Positions 37,331-45,895 of a stretch of 64,000 bases of DNA are shown here, in pieces (the first letter of the stretch is position 1; each line of letters begins with the position of its first letter). Source of the stretch: Nocardia spumae (GTDB lineage: Bacteria; Actinomycetota; Actinomycetes; Mycobacteriales; Mycobacteriaceae); the NCBI RefSeq assembly GCF_020733635.1, contig NZ_JAJFZL010000001.1:4650001-4714000 (forward strand). Reading direction: 5' to 3'. The notes beneath the pieces were generated by a model, which was not told the origin of the DNA, searched no databases, and worked only from the letters and a program-made list of their open reading frames with translations. The position numbers and the translations under genes were made by a program.

Positions 37331-38086
37331 ATGTGTGCCGTGCAGCCGCGTCCGACACTCTCGATGCCTGAGTCGACCCTCGCCCCGTCGCGCCGACACC
37401 GGCGTCATCGCATCTGGTCCGTAGCGTTGCTGGCCGCCCTGCTGGCGCCGTTGCTGACCGGCTGCCTGCGGATGCAGGTGTCGATGGGAGTGTCGTCCAA
37501 CGACCGGGTCTCCGGACATCTGGTCGCCGCGGTCATCCCGGCCAACGACAAGGACAAGGGACCCGAGCTCAAGGCGCCGGAGACACTCGCCACCAAGATC
37601 CGGGTGGAGCCCTACAGCCAGGACGGATACGTCGGCAGCCAGGTCTATTTCGACGATCTGACCTTCGGTGAGGTCCAGCAACTGGGCGCCCTGTCGGATC
37701 AGACCCAGGGCATGTTCACCCTGCAGTTCATCCGGACCGGCGACAAGGTCACGCTCAGTGGTCGGGTGGATCTGAAATCCGTTCCGCCGCAGGGCTCGGA
37801 CGTGCAGTTCACCGTCGCGTTCCCGGCGCGCGTGGCCACCACCAACGGCACCCGGCAAGGTGATTCGACGGTGTCGTGGAAGCTGCCCGCCGGTGATGTC
37901 AGCACCGTGCGCGCCGAGGTGAGCTACGCCGATCCCAACACCCGCTCCTTCGCGGGCTGGGCCGGCATCGTCGGTGGAATCACGCTCGCGGTGGCCGCGA
38001 TCGTCGCCGTGCTGGCATATCTGACCCGCAATCCCACACCGCCGTGGCGCCCGCGCGCCGAACGGCGCGTCGGACAGGACGCCTGA
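37331..38086 (+). CDS. lppM: LppM-family lipoprotein
   Basis: A ~251-aa envelope lipoprotein. A signal segment (IWSVALLAALLAPLLTGC, lipobox LLTGC with Cys near residue 45) is followed by a beta-rich domain (MQVSMGVSSNDRVSGHLVA) and one C-terminal membrane helix (GGITLAVAAIVAVLAYLTR). M. tuberculosis LppM (Rv2171) has this same layout and affects phagosome trafficking. The start is uncertain: ATG 37331, GTG 37340 or ATG 37364, none with a clear ribosome binding site. It sits between two carotenoid genes. Confidence 0.85.
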   Translation: MCAVQPRPTLSMPESTLAPSRRHRRHRIWSVALLAALLAPLLTGCLRMQVSMGVSSNDRVSGHLVAAVIPANDKDKGPELKAPETLATKIRVEPYSQDGYVGSQVYFDDLTFGEVQQLGALSDQTQGMFTLQFIRTGDKVTLSGRVDLKSVPPQGSDVQFTVAFPARVATTNGTRQGDSTVSWKLPAGDVSTVRAEVSYADPNTRSFAGWAGIVGGITLAVAAIVAVLAYLTRNPTPPWRPRAERRVGQDA

Positions 38087-38153
38087 TCCGGGGGCCGATG
38101 GGCACCGGGGTGACCAATCCTCCGGCCCCGGCGAACAGACCGGAGACGTCGCC

Positions 38154-39329
38154 GTGAACCTGTCCGGTCCGCTCGTCGCCGCGGGCACGGCGATCGCCGG
38201 CGCCGGCTGCGCGGCGGCACTGGTGAATCGGCTGGGGATGCGCCGGTTGCGCCCCGAATCCGCACCCGTGATCGAGCCGGTGGTGGTCGTCGTCCCGGCC
38301 CGCGACGAGGCCTCCCGGCTGCCGCACCTGATCGCCGATCTGCGTGCCCAGCAAGGTATTTCCCGGCTTCGGGTATGGATTCTCGACGATGGTTCCACCG
38401 ACGGCACCTTCCCGGCCGCGGTCACGGCGATCGGCGACGACGAGCGCTTCTCGGTCGTCTCCGCCGATCTGCCTCCGGCACCGGGCTGGACCGGTAAGAC
38501 GGCCGCGTGCGCGCGGCTGGCCGAGATCGCGGGCATTACGACCGATTCCACGGATCCGCCCCCGGGCGCGCTGATCTTCCTCGACGCCGATGTGCGGTTG
38601 CGGCCGCGGGCACTCGCCGCGGCGGTGAGTGAATTGCGCCGCAGTGGTGCGGGTTTGGTGTCGCCCTGGCCCTGTCAGCGAGCCGGATCGGTGGCCGAGG
38701 CCCTGGTGCAGCCACTGCTGTGCTGGTCGTGGGCGACGACACTGCCGGTGCGGCTCGCCGATCGGAGTCTGCGGCCGTCGACGGCGGTGGCGTGCGGGCA
38801 GTTCCTGGTCTTCGACACCATGGTCTACCGCGCGGTCGGCGGACATACCGCCGTAGCCGGATCGATCACCGAGGATCTAGCGCTGGCCCGGGTGCTGCGC
38901 CGGGCCGGACACCGCACCGCGCTGGTCGCCGCCGGACCGCTCGCGAGCACCCGGATGTACAGGGGCGCACGGGAAGTCGACGAGGGATATACCCGCTGGC
39001 TGTGGTCGGCCTACGGTTCCGCCGCGGGCACCCTCGCGGTGGGGTCGGTGGCCGCGCTGGCCTACGTGGCGCCCGCGCTGGCCGCGGTCTTCGGGACCGG
39101 ACGGGTACGCCGCACGGGCGTCCTCGGTTACGGGCTCGGCGTCACCGGCCGATTGCTCGCCCGGTCCCTCGAGTCCGGGACCGGGCCGCGCGGCGCCGAC
39201 CTCGTCGCCGCCCTCGCACATCCGGTATCGGTCGCCGCGTATCTGCGGCTGTCGGCGCGGTCGCACCGGTTACGCCGGCGCGGCGCGCTGACCTGGAAGG
39301 GACGGCCGGTGGTCAGGGCACCGAGGTGA
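38154..39329 (+). CDS. GT2 glycosyltransferase, CruG-like (carotenoid glycosylation)
   Basis: A 391-aa membrane-associated family 2 glycosyltransferase. Motifs: VVVVPARDEASRLP (nucleotide-sugar site), WILDDGSTDGTF, LIFLDADVRLRP (DxD-like), GSITEDLALARVLRR (general-base Asp) and GYTRWLWSAY. One N-terminal and several C-terminal hydrophobic segments anchor it. Proximity to cruF and crtO and overall form suggest CruG, which glycosylates the 2' or 1' hydroxyl of myxol-type carotenoids; specificity is inferred from context. GTG 38154 was chosen; the 3' end overlaps the convergent gene by 17 bp. Confidence 0.75.
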   Translation: MNLSGPLVAAGTAIAGAGCAAALVNRLGMRRLRPESAPVIEPVVVVVPARDEASRLPHLIADLRAQQGISRLRVWILDDGSTDGTFPAAVTAIGDDERFSVVSADLPPAPGWTGKTAACARLAEIAGITTDSTDPPPGALIFLDADVRLRPRALAAAVSELRRSGAGLVSPWPCQRAGSVAEALVQPLLCWSWATTLPVRLADRSLRPSTAVACGQFLVFDTMVYRAVGGHTAVAGSITEDLALARVLRRAGHRTALVAAGPLASTRMYRGAREVDEGYTRWLWSAYGSAAGTLAVGSVAALAYVAPALAAVFGTGRVRRTGVLGYGLGVTGRLLARSLESGTGPRGADLVAALAHPVSVAAYLRLSARSHRLRRRGALTWKGRPVVRAPR

Positions 39330-40017
39330 TGCCGACGGTCGGCAGGAACAGGCAGGTGTGATCGCCGTTGCGCACCGTGCCGAACATCGCGGCGAGCACC
39401 GTGCCCGAACCCGTGTCCACCGGGACCGCGCGCACCCCGCCCAGCGGGAGCGCGGACAGGAAGAAATTCCGAATCCCCTGCTCGAAGGCCGGCCGCACCT
39501 CCGGCGGCAGATTCCGCGGAATCATCGACTCGACGATCTGCGACATCGGCCCCATGGCCGCGAATCCGCCGCGGCCGGTCGAGGCGTTGAACCAGGCGAC
39601 CTGCATACCCGAGGTGTCGGCGGTGTCGGGACCGAGTCCGTAGGGTACGAACGCGAACATCGTCTGCCCGGATTTCACCGCGGACAGATCCAGTCCGGGC
39701 ACCGGCACCGCGAGCTTCGGCCACGGACCGGGCACCGCGCCGGCCAGCGCCGGCACCAGTCCCAGCGTGCTGCCGTCCTGGCAGAACGCCGCCGCCGACG
39801 GGTACAGGAACGGCTCGATTCCGAGCTGTTTCAAGCTGTCCACCGCGGCTTGGTAGGCGCCGAGCAAATCGGTGGCGGCGGCCGGTGTTCCGACTGCCGC
39901 GATCGCCGCCCGGGGATCGGGGGGCGCGGCACCGGCGGTCACCGCGCCCGCGAAGGTGAGCGCGCCGGTCACGGCGAGCACGGCGGAAAGGCGGACGACA
40001 CTGCTAACCACGGCCAT
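39313..40017 (-). CDS. Secreted protein of unknown function
   Basis: A 234-aa exported protein with a Sec signal peptide (LSAVLAVTGALTFAGAVTAGAAPP). The mature part has two cysteines (AAFCQDG and DHTCLFLP) that may pair, and the motifs MFAFVPYGLGPDTADTSGM and QVAWFNASTGRGG, a pattern I have seen in uncharacterised secreted proteins of nocardiae and mycobacteria. ATG 40017 is preceded by GGAGA. It is inserted against the direction of the surrounding carotenoid genes, convergent with the glycosyltransferase. No function can be given. Confidence 0.72.
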   Translation of the reverse strand: MAVVSSVVRLSAVLAVTGALTFAGAVTAGAAPPDPRAAIAAVGTPAAATDLLGAYQAAVDSLKQLGIEPFLYPSAAAFCQDGSTLGLVPALAGAVPGPWPKLAVPVPGLDLSAVKSGQTMFAFVPYGLGPDTADTSGMQVAWFNASTGRGGFAAMGPMSQIVESMIPRNLPPEVRPAFEQGIRNFFLSALPLGGVRAVPVDTGSGTVLAAMFGTVRNGDHTCLFLPTVGITSVP

Positions 40018-40163
40018 CGGGGTCTCCTGCATCAGGCGGAACATCCGCACCAGGTCGGTCCGCGGGTCACGCACACACGACTCGGGACCTCCGCGTCATC
40101 ACGGTGCAGAGACGGTACCGCCGACAGCCGCGAATCCGCGGCAACTCGCCGGTGTGGCGTCGA

Positions 40164-41162
40164 TCAGGCGCTGACGACCGCCGGAGTCACCGTATAGCCC
40201 AGATTCGTCAGCACCTCGGTGGTGGCCTTGGCGAAGTTCAGAGTGATGAAATGCAGGCAGGGCGCGCCCTCGTCGATCAGCCGCTGCCCGATCTCGGTGG
40301 CGATCTCGATACCGGCCGCGCGCACCGCGTTGCGGTTGGCCTCCGGATCGTTACCGGCGGCCCGCTCCAGCCGCTGCATCACCTGCGCGGGCAGGGCCCG
40401 GCCGGACAGCTCCTCGGCCCGCTGCACCGTGCGCAGCGAGGTGATCGGCATCAACTCCGGGATGATTGGCTTGGCGCCCTGCTCGGCGTCGAAGGCCGCG
40501 ACCCGATCCCGCAGGCGCAGATAGTGTTCCACGTCGAAGAACATCTGGGTGATCGAATACTCCGCTCCCGCACGCAGTTTCGACACCAAAAAGCGGGTGT
40601 CGTGGTCGAGATCCGGAGAGCGGTAGTGGCCCTGCGGGAACGACGCCACCCCGACGTGGAAATCGCCGAGACCGCACACCATGCGAACCAGCTCCTCGGC
40701 GTATTCGACGCCCTCGGGGTGTTTGGTCCACTCCCCCAGCGGATCACCGGGCGGATCTCCGCGCAGGACGAGCATGTTGCGGATGCCTGCGTCGGCGTAG
40801 CTGCCGATGATGGATCGCAGCTCGGCCACACTGTGCCCGACCGCGGTCAGATGGGCGACGGTGAGCAGAGTGGTTTCGCGGGCCAGCTGACCGGTGATCC
40901 TGGCGGTGCGATCGCGGGTGGACCCACCCGCGCCGTAGGTCATCGAGACGAAGGCCGGATGCATCCGCTCGAATTCGCGGGCGGCACGCCACAGCCGCGC
41001 CTCGGCCGCCTCGTCGCGTGGCGGGTTGAATTCCACGGAGAACGGCACGGTGCCGTCGGGACGGGGACGCAGCTGCCCCACCACGGAGGGAGTTCCGGAA
41101 ACCTGCGGCGTCCGGGAAGGTCGGCCAGGGGTCGATCGTCCCCGTACGTTGTCGAAACTCAC
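40164..41162 (-). CDS. metF: Methylenetetrahydrofolate reductase
   Basis: A 332-aa FAD-dependent TIM-barrel enzyme reducing 5,10-methylene-THF to 5-methyl-THF for methionine synthesis. Family signatures: PFSVEFNPPRDEA near the start, FVSMTYGAGGSTRDRT, RNMLVLRGDPPGD, and GAEYSITQMFFDVEHY. It corresponds to M. tuberculosis Rv2172c in position. Start GTG 41162 (SFDNVRGR) is likely but lacks a strong ribosome binding site. It is divergent from crtE. Confidence 0.92.
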   Translation of the reverse strand: MSFDNVRGRSTPGRPSRTPQVSGTPSVVGQLRPRPDGTVPFSVEFNPPRDEAAEARLWRAAREFERMHPAFVSMTYGAGGSTRDRTARITGQLARETTLLTVAHLTAVGHSVAELRSIIGSYADAGIRNMLVLRGDPPGDPLGEWTKHPEGVEYAEELVRMVCGLGDFHVGVASFPQGHYRSPDLDHDTRFLVSKLRAGAEYSITQMFFDVEHYLRLRDRVAAFDAEQGAKPIIPELMPITSLRTVQRAEELSGRALPAQVMQRLERAAGNDPEANRNAVRAAGIEIATEIGQRLIDEGAPCLHFITLNFAKATTEVLTNLGYTVTPAVVSA

Positions 41163-41365
41163 CGGTCCAGTGTAGTAGGGGCGCTGGTCCCGGCGGTGCG
41201 CCACGGTGTCTTCGCCCCCGGGCCGGGCACCCCGTGGGCGTATCCACCGCCAGCCGGGCGCGACGCCCCTCCCGCGCCGATCCGGCCTGCCGGCCACGGT
41301 GCGCGGCCGCCGGCGAGCGCGCGGGTGCCTGCCACTGCGACCGAGTTCACGCGGTGACGACTGCC

Positions 41366-41396
41366 TTGTCGAGCTGTGAAATCGACGCAGTAAAGT
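41366..41396 (+). promoter_or_regulatory. Possible crtE promoter in the metF-crtE gap
   Basis: TTGTCG (41366-41371) and TAAAGT (41391-41396) could be -35 and -10 elements with a 19-bp spacer, about 100 bp before the crtE start. Support is weak. The whole divergent gap (41163-41498, 336 bp) contains no gene I can support and should carry both promoters. Confidence 0.3.
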
Positions 41397-41498
41397 TCTC
41401 GGTGATCCGGCCGGTCACCCGCCGGAACGGATCGATACGCGATCGGCGCACGGGGGGTCTTCTGCCCGCCGATGCGACGAAACTATCTGGAGGTTGCG

Positions 41499-42611
41499 TT
41501 GTCCGTTGGTCCGGCCAGCCCGGCACGCCCGGTGCCGAACGACTCCGCCGAGCTGATCAGCGCGGTCGAGCAGGCACTGACCGACTTCTTCGCGAGTCGC
41601 GGCGAACTGGTCGAGGAGCTGGGTCCGGTCTTCGTCTCGGCCGCCTCCGCCCTCGAGGATTTCGTGCTGCGCGGCGGTAAGCGCACCCGCCCCTCGTTCG
41701 CCTGGACCGGATGGCTGGGTGCTGGTGGCGATCCGGCCGGTGAGCAGGCCTGCGCCGTACTCACCGCCTGCTCGGCCCTGGAGCTGGTGCAGGCGTGCGC
41801 GCTGATCCACGACGACATCATCGACTCCTCCCGCACCCGGCGCGGCTTCCCCACCGTGCACGTGGACTTCGAGCACCGTCACCGCGATCGCGCCTGGGGC
41901 GGGGATTCCGGGCATTTCGGGGTGAGCGTCGCCATCCTGATCGGTGATCTCGCCCTGTCGTGGGCCGACGACATGGTGGCGGCGGCCGGTCTCGACGCCG
42001 AGTCGCGCGCGCGCTTCGCGCCGGTGTGGGCCGCGATGCGCACCGAGGTCATGGGCGGGCAGTTACTCGATGTGCACGGCGAGGCCGGGGCCGACGATTC
42101 GGTGGCCGCGGCGCTGCGGATCAACCGGTACAAGACCGCCGCCTACACCGTCGAGCGGCCGCTGCATCTGGGGGCCGCGCTGGCGGGCGCCGATGCCGGA
42201 CTGATCACCGCCTACCGGGAGTTCGGCACGGATATCGGCATCGCCTTCCAGCTGCGCGACGACCTGCTCGGCGTCTTCGGCGATCCGGCCGTCACCGGTA
42301 AGCCGTCCGGGGACGATCTGCGCGAGGGGAAGCGCACCGTCCTGGTGGCTGAGGCGCTGCGCCGCGCCGATGCCACCGATCCCGCGGCGGCCCAGCTGCT
42401 ACGCGACTCGCTGGGCGCCGATCTCAGCGCCGAACAGGTCACCGCACTGCGCACCATCATCACCGACCTCGGCGCGGTCGACGATGTGGAGCGGCGCATC
42501 GGTGAGCTCACCGAGCGGGGCCTGACCGCGCTGGCGGCCAGCGCGGTCACCCCAGAAGCCGGAGCGAAGCTGCGGGCCATGGCCTTGGCCGCCACCCGGC
42601 GGGTGGCATGA
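41499..42611 (+). CDS. crtE: Geranylgeranyl diphosphate synthase (CrtE / IdsA2-like)
   Basis: A 370-aa trans-isoprenyl diphosphate synthase supplying C20 precursor for carotenoids. GGKRTRP (about 59-65), the first Asp-rich motif HDDIID (104-109) and the second, FQLRDDLLGVFGD (near 250-260), are all present. TTG 41499 is chosen because CTGGAGG lies five bases upstream; the ATG at 41472 has no ribosome binding site. It occupies the place of M. tuberculosis Rv2173 (idsA2), so here a core isoprenoid gene doubles as crtE. It overlaps crtI (ATGA). Confidence 0.88.
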   Translation: MSVGPASPARPVPNDSAELISAVEQALTDFFASRGELVEELGPVFVSAASALEDFVLRGGKRTRPSFAWTGWLGAGGDPAGEQACAVLTACSALELVQACALIHDDIIDSSRTRRGFPTVHVDFEHRHRDRAWGGDSGHFGVSVAILIGDLALSWADDMVAAAGLDAESRARFAPVWAAMRTEVMGGQLLDVHGEAGADDSVAAALRINRYKTAAYTVERPLHLGAALAGADAGLITAYREFGTDIGIAFQLRDDLLGVFGDPAVTGKPSGDDLREGKRTVLVAEALRRADATDPAAAQLLRDSLGADLSAEQVTALRTIITDLGAVDDVERRIGELTERGLTALAASAVTPEAGAKLRAMALAATRRVA

Positions 42612-44185
42612 AAACCGTTGCGGGGCCGACGGATCGAATCGTCGTCGTCGGCGCCGGCCTGTCCGGTCTGGCCGCCGCGCTGTATCTGACCGGCGCCGGT
42701 CGCACGGTCACCCTGCTCGAGCGCGCCGACCATCCCGGCGGCCGTGTCGGCGTCTACCGCGGACCGGATTACGAGATCGATTCCGGCGCCACCGTTCTGA
42801 CCCTGCCCGGCCTCGTCGACGACGCACTGGCCGCGGTGGGCTCCGATGCCGCGGCCCACGATCTGCGCATCCACCGCCTCGATCCGGCCTATCGGGCGCG
42901 GTTCGCCGACGACGCCACCATCGCGGTGTACTCCGATCCCGAGCTGATGGCCGCCGAGGTGCGACGGGTCCGCGGTGCGGCCCAGGAGCGGCGTTATCTG
43001 GAACTACGGCAGTGGCTGGCCCGGATCTACACCGCCGCCTACGGCGAGTTCATGGACACCAATTTCGACTCGCCACTGGATATGGTTCGCATCCCCGCCA
43101 AGCGCGCGGCGCTGTGGGAATTGCTGCGACTGGGCGCGTTCGGCCGCCTCGGCCCGCGGGTGGGCCGCATCCTGGACGATCCGACATTGGCCCGGCTGTT
43201 CACCTTCCAGGCCCTCTACGCCGGAACCGCCCCCGGCCAGGCGCTGGCCGTCTACGGCGCGATTCCGCATATGGACACCTCCCTGGGGGTGTACTTCCCG
43301 ACCGGTGGCATGCGCGCGATCAGCGCGGCGCTCGCGGACGCCTTCACCGGCGCCGGAGGGCAGCTGGAGCTGAACTGCGAGGTCACCGGCATCGAGTATC
43401 GGGACGGGCGCGCCCGCCGCGTCCGGACCGCGGACGGGCGCGCGCACGAGTGCGACGTGGTGGTGCTGACCGCCGACCTCGGCTCCCTGGACCGGTTCGG
43501 CATCCACCGCCGCCGCCCGCTGCGCGCAGCGCCGTCGGCGGTCGTCGCACATGGTCTGATCCCGGCCGAGATCGCGGCGCAGTGGCCGCTGCAAGCCCAC
43601 CACACCATCGATTTCGGGCAGGAGTGGGACCGCACCTTCACCGAGATCGCCGCCCGGCCGCACCGGGGGCGGCTGATGAGTGATCCGTCGCTGCTGCTCA
43701 CCCGCCCGGCACTGTCGGATCCCGGCCAGTTCGTCACCCGCGGCACCCGCCGGTACGAGCCGCTGTCCCTGCTGGCGCCGTGCCCGAATCTGCGTGCGGC
43801 ACCACTGGATTGGCCCCGGATCGCCCCGGCCTACCTCGGCGAGCTGCTGCGGGTGCTGGAAGCACGCGGCTACCGCGGCATCGCCGATCACTTCACCGCC
43901 GACCATCTCGACACCCCGCGGACCTGGTACGACAGCGGGATGATCGCCGGCACTCCGTTCTCCGCGGCACACCTGTTCCGCCAGACCGGGCCGTTCCGGA
44001 CCCGCAACCTCGCGCGCACCCCCGCCAACGTCGTGCTGGCCGGGTGCGGGACCACGCCGGGTGTCGGGGTGCCGACGGCACTGTTATCGGGCAAACTGGC
44101 CGCTGAACGTGTTATCGGCACCTTCCGGCACGTCGTCGGCGCCACCGCGCCGACCGGCGCGCTAGGGTTGCCGACAACCCATTAA
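42608..44185 (+). CDS. crtI: Phytoene desaturase
   Basis: A 525-aa FAD enzyme that desaturates phytoene to lycopene in the bacterial CrtI manner. The Rossmann loop is VVVGAGLSGLAAALYLTGAG (12-31), followed by ERADHPGGRVGVY. The C-terminal carotenoid-desaturase signature is CGTTPGVGVPTALLSGKLAAE. Its start overlaps crtE by 4 bp; crtB lies one gene further on, with mptA between. Confidence 0.93.
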   Translation: MKTVAGPTDRIVVVGAGLSGLAAALYLTGAGRTVTLLERADHPGGRVGVYRGPDYEIDSGATVLTLPGLVDDALAAVGSDAAAHDLRIHRLDPAYRARFADDATIAVYSDPELMAAEVRRVRGAAQERRYLELRQWLARIYTAAYGEFMDTNFDSPLDMVRIPAKRAALWELLRLGAFGRLGPRVGRILDDPTLARLFTFQALYAGTAPGQALAVYGAIPHMDTSLGVYFPTGGMRAISAALADAFTGAGGQLELNCEVTGIEYRDGRARRVRTADGRAHECDVVVLTADLGSLDRFGIHRRRPLRAAPSAVVAHGLIPAEIAAQWPLQAHHTIDFGQEWDRTFTEIAARPHRGRLMSDPSLLLTRPALSDPGQFVTRGTRRYEPLSLLAPCPNLRAAPLDWPRIAPAYLGELLRVLEARGYRGIADHFTADHLDTPRTWYDSGMIAGTPFSAAHLFRQTGPFRTRNLARTPANVVLAGCGTTPGVGVPTALLSGKLAAERVIGTFRHVVGATAPTGALGLPTTH

Positions 44186-44254
44186 ACTGGCCCGCGACCA
44201 CACCACCAGCCGCGGTCTCGACCGCGCACCGACATCCCGGGGGGAAGACGAACC

Positions 44255-45895
44255 ATGCCGACCCCCGATATGGATACCGCACCCGTGACATCGCCTGTGA
44301 CCAGCACGGTTACCACGGCACCGGTGACCGCGCTACCGATTCCGGAGCCCACCGCGCACACCGTCCGCTGGTGGACGCGCTGGGCCGGCGACTTCTTCCG
44401 CAGCCCCGAGGGCCACGCCGCGTTGCTCGGCTTCTGGGGTGCGGTCATGATCACCTTCGGCGGTCTGGGCGCCGGCGCGGTGCGCCGCAGCGATCCGCTG
44501 CTGGAATCGGCCCATCTGTCCTGGCTGCGTTTCGGCCACGGCTACGCGCTGGCCACCATCGTGGTGTGGCTGGGCGTGTTGTCGATGATCATCGCCTGGG
44601 TCCGGTTGGGCCGCATCACCATCGGGACCGGCCCGTACCGCGGCGCCGACCGATCCGCGAGCGCCGTCACCCTCAACGAGTTGCGTGTGACCGTCGGCAT
44701 CTGGATCCTGCCGCTGCTGTTCGCCGTCCCGATGTTCAGCCAGGACGTCTACTCGTATCTGGCGCAGGGCGCGCTGCTTCGTGACGGTTTCGACCCCTAC
44801 ACGGTCGGACCGGTGGTCAATCCCGGTGTGCTGCTGGACAATGTGAGCCCCGTGTGGACCACCACCACCGCTCCCTACGGCCCGATCTTCCTGCTCATGG
44901 GCCAGGCCATCACCAGTATCACCGGTGACAACGTGGTCGCCGGAACCATCGCGATGCGGCTGGTCATGCTGCCGGGCCTGGCACTGATGATGTGGGCCGT
45001 CCCGCACCTGACCAAACACCTCGGCGGCAAACCGACGGTGGCGCTGTGGCTGGCGGTGCTCAATCCGCTGGTGCTCATCCATCTCATCGGCGGCGTGCAC
45101 AACGAGATGCTGATGGTGGGGCTGATGGCCGCCGGTATCGCACTGGTGCTCGAACGTCACCACGCGGCGGGCATCGTGGTGGTCGCGATCGGCGTCGCGA
45201 TCAAGGCGACCGCGGGGGTGGCGCTGCCGTTCCTGGTGTGGATCTGGATGATTCACGAACGCGAACGGCGGGCGGCGGAGAACAAAGGGCCGCTCCCCCA
45301 TCCGATTCGAACGTTCGTCAAGATCGCGGGGCTCGGGGTATCGGTCTTCGCGGTGGTCTTCGTGGCCGCCTCGGCCGCCGCCGGGGTCGGCATCGGCTGG
45401 CTCACCGCGCTGTCGGGATCGAAGAAGATCATCAACTGGCTGTCGCTGCCGACCATCATGGCGCACATGATCACCTGGGTGACGCCGCTGAACCTGGGCG
45501 AGGTGCTGGTGTGGACGCGCGGGCTCTGCGCGGTCGCACTGGTGCTGATCCTGGCCTGGACCTGGTGGCGCTACAAGAACACCGAACGGCAGGCGGTGAT
45601 GGGTATTCTCATCGCCTTCGTCGCGATCGTGATCCTGTCCCCCGCCGCGCTGCCCTGGTACTACTCGTGGCCGCTGGCGCTGGCAGCCGGTTTCGCCATG
45701 TCCACCACGACCCTGATGGTGCTGGTGGGGCTGTGCACCTGGTTGATGCTGGTGTTCCAGCCGGGCGGTTCCATCGGCCTCTACAACATCTGGCACGTCG
45801 CCGCGGCCACCTTCGTGGCGGTGGTGGCGGCGCTGTCGCTGCGCAAGGTGGATCCGCTGCGGCTGCGCGCGGACTCGGGCAGATCCAAGCAATGA
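44255..45895 (+). CDS. mptA: Alpha-(1->6)-mannosyltransferase MptA-type
   Basis: A 546-aa GT-C fold polyprenyl-phosphomannose-dependent mannosyltransferase extending the lipomannan backbone. About twelve to thirteen membrane helices; the extracytoplasmic catalytic loop is FSQDVYSYLAQGALLRDGFDPY, followed by TTTAPYGPIFLL and IGGVHNEMLMVGLMAAG, all typical of MptA/MptB. Position matches M. tuberculosis Rv2174 (mptA). ATG 44255 has GGGGGGAAG upstream. It is sandwiched between crtI (69 bp) and crtB (4-bp overlap), so lipoglycan and carotenoid genes share a transcript. Confidence 0.9.
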   Translation: MPTPDMDTAPVTSPVTSTVTTAPVTALPIPEPTAHTVRWWTRWAGDFFRSPEGHAALLGFWGAVMITFGGLGAGAVRRSDPLLESAHLSWLRFGHGYALATIVVWLGVLSMIIAWVRLGRITIGTGPYRGADRSASAVTLNELRVTVGIWILPLLFAVPMFSQDVYSYLAQGALLRDGFDPYTVGPVVNPGVLLDNVSPVWTTTTAPYGPIFLLMGQAITSITGDNVVAGTIAMRLVMLPGLALMMWAVPHLTKHLGGKPTVALWLAVLNPLVLIHLIGGVHNEMLMVGLMAAGIALVLERHHAAGIVVVAIGVAIKATAGVALPFLVWIWMIHERERRAAENKGPLPHPIRTFVKIAGLGVSVFAVVFVAASAAAGVGIGWLTALSGSKKIINWLSLPTIMAHMITWVTPLNLGEVLVWTRGLCAVALVLILAWTWWRYKNTERQAVMGILIAFVAIVILSPAALPWYYSWPLALAAGFAMSTTTLMVLVGLCTWLMLVFQPGGSIGLYNIWHVAAATFVAVVAALSLRKVDPLRLRADSGRSKQ

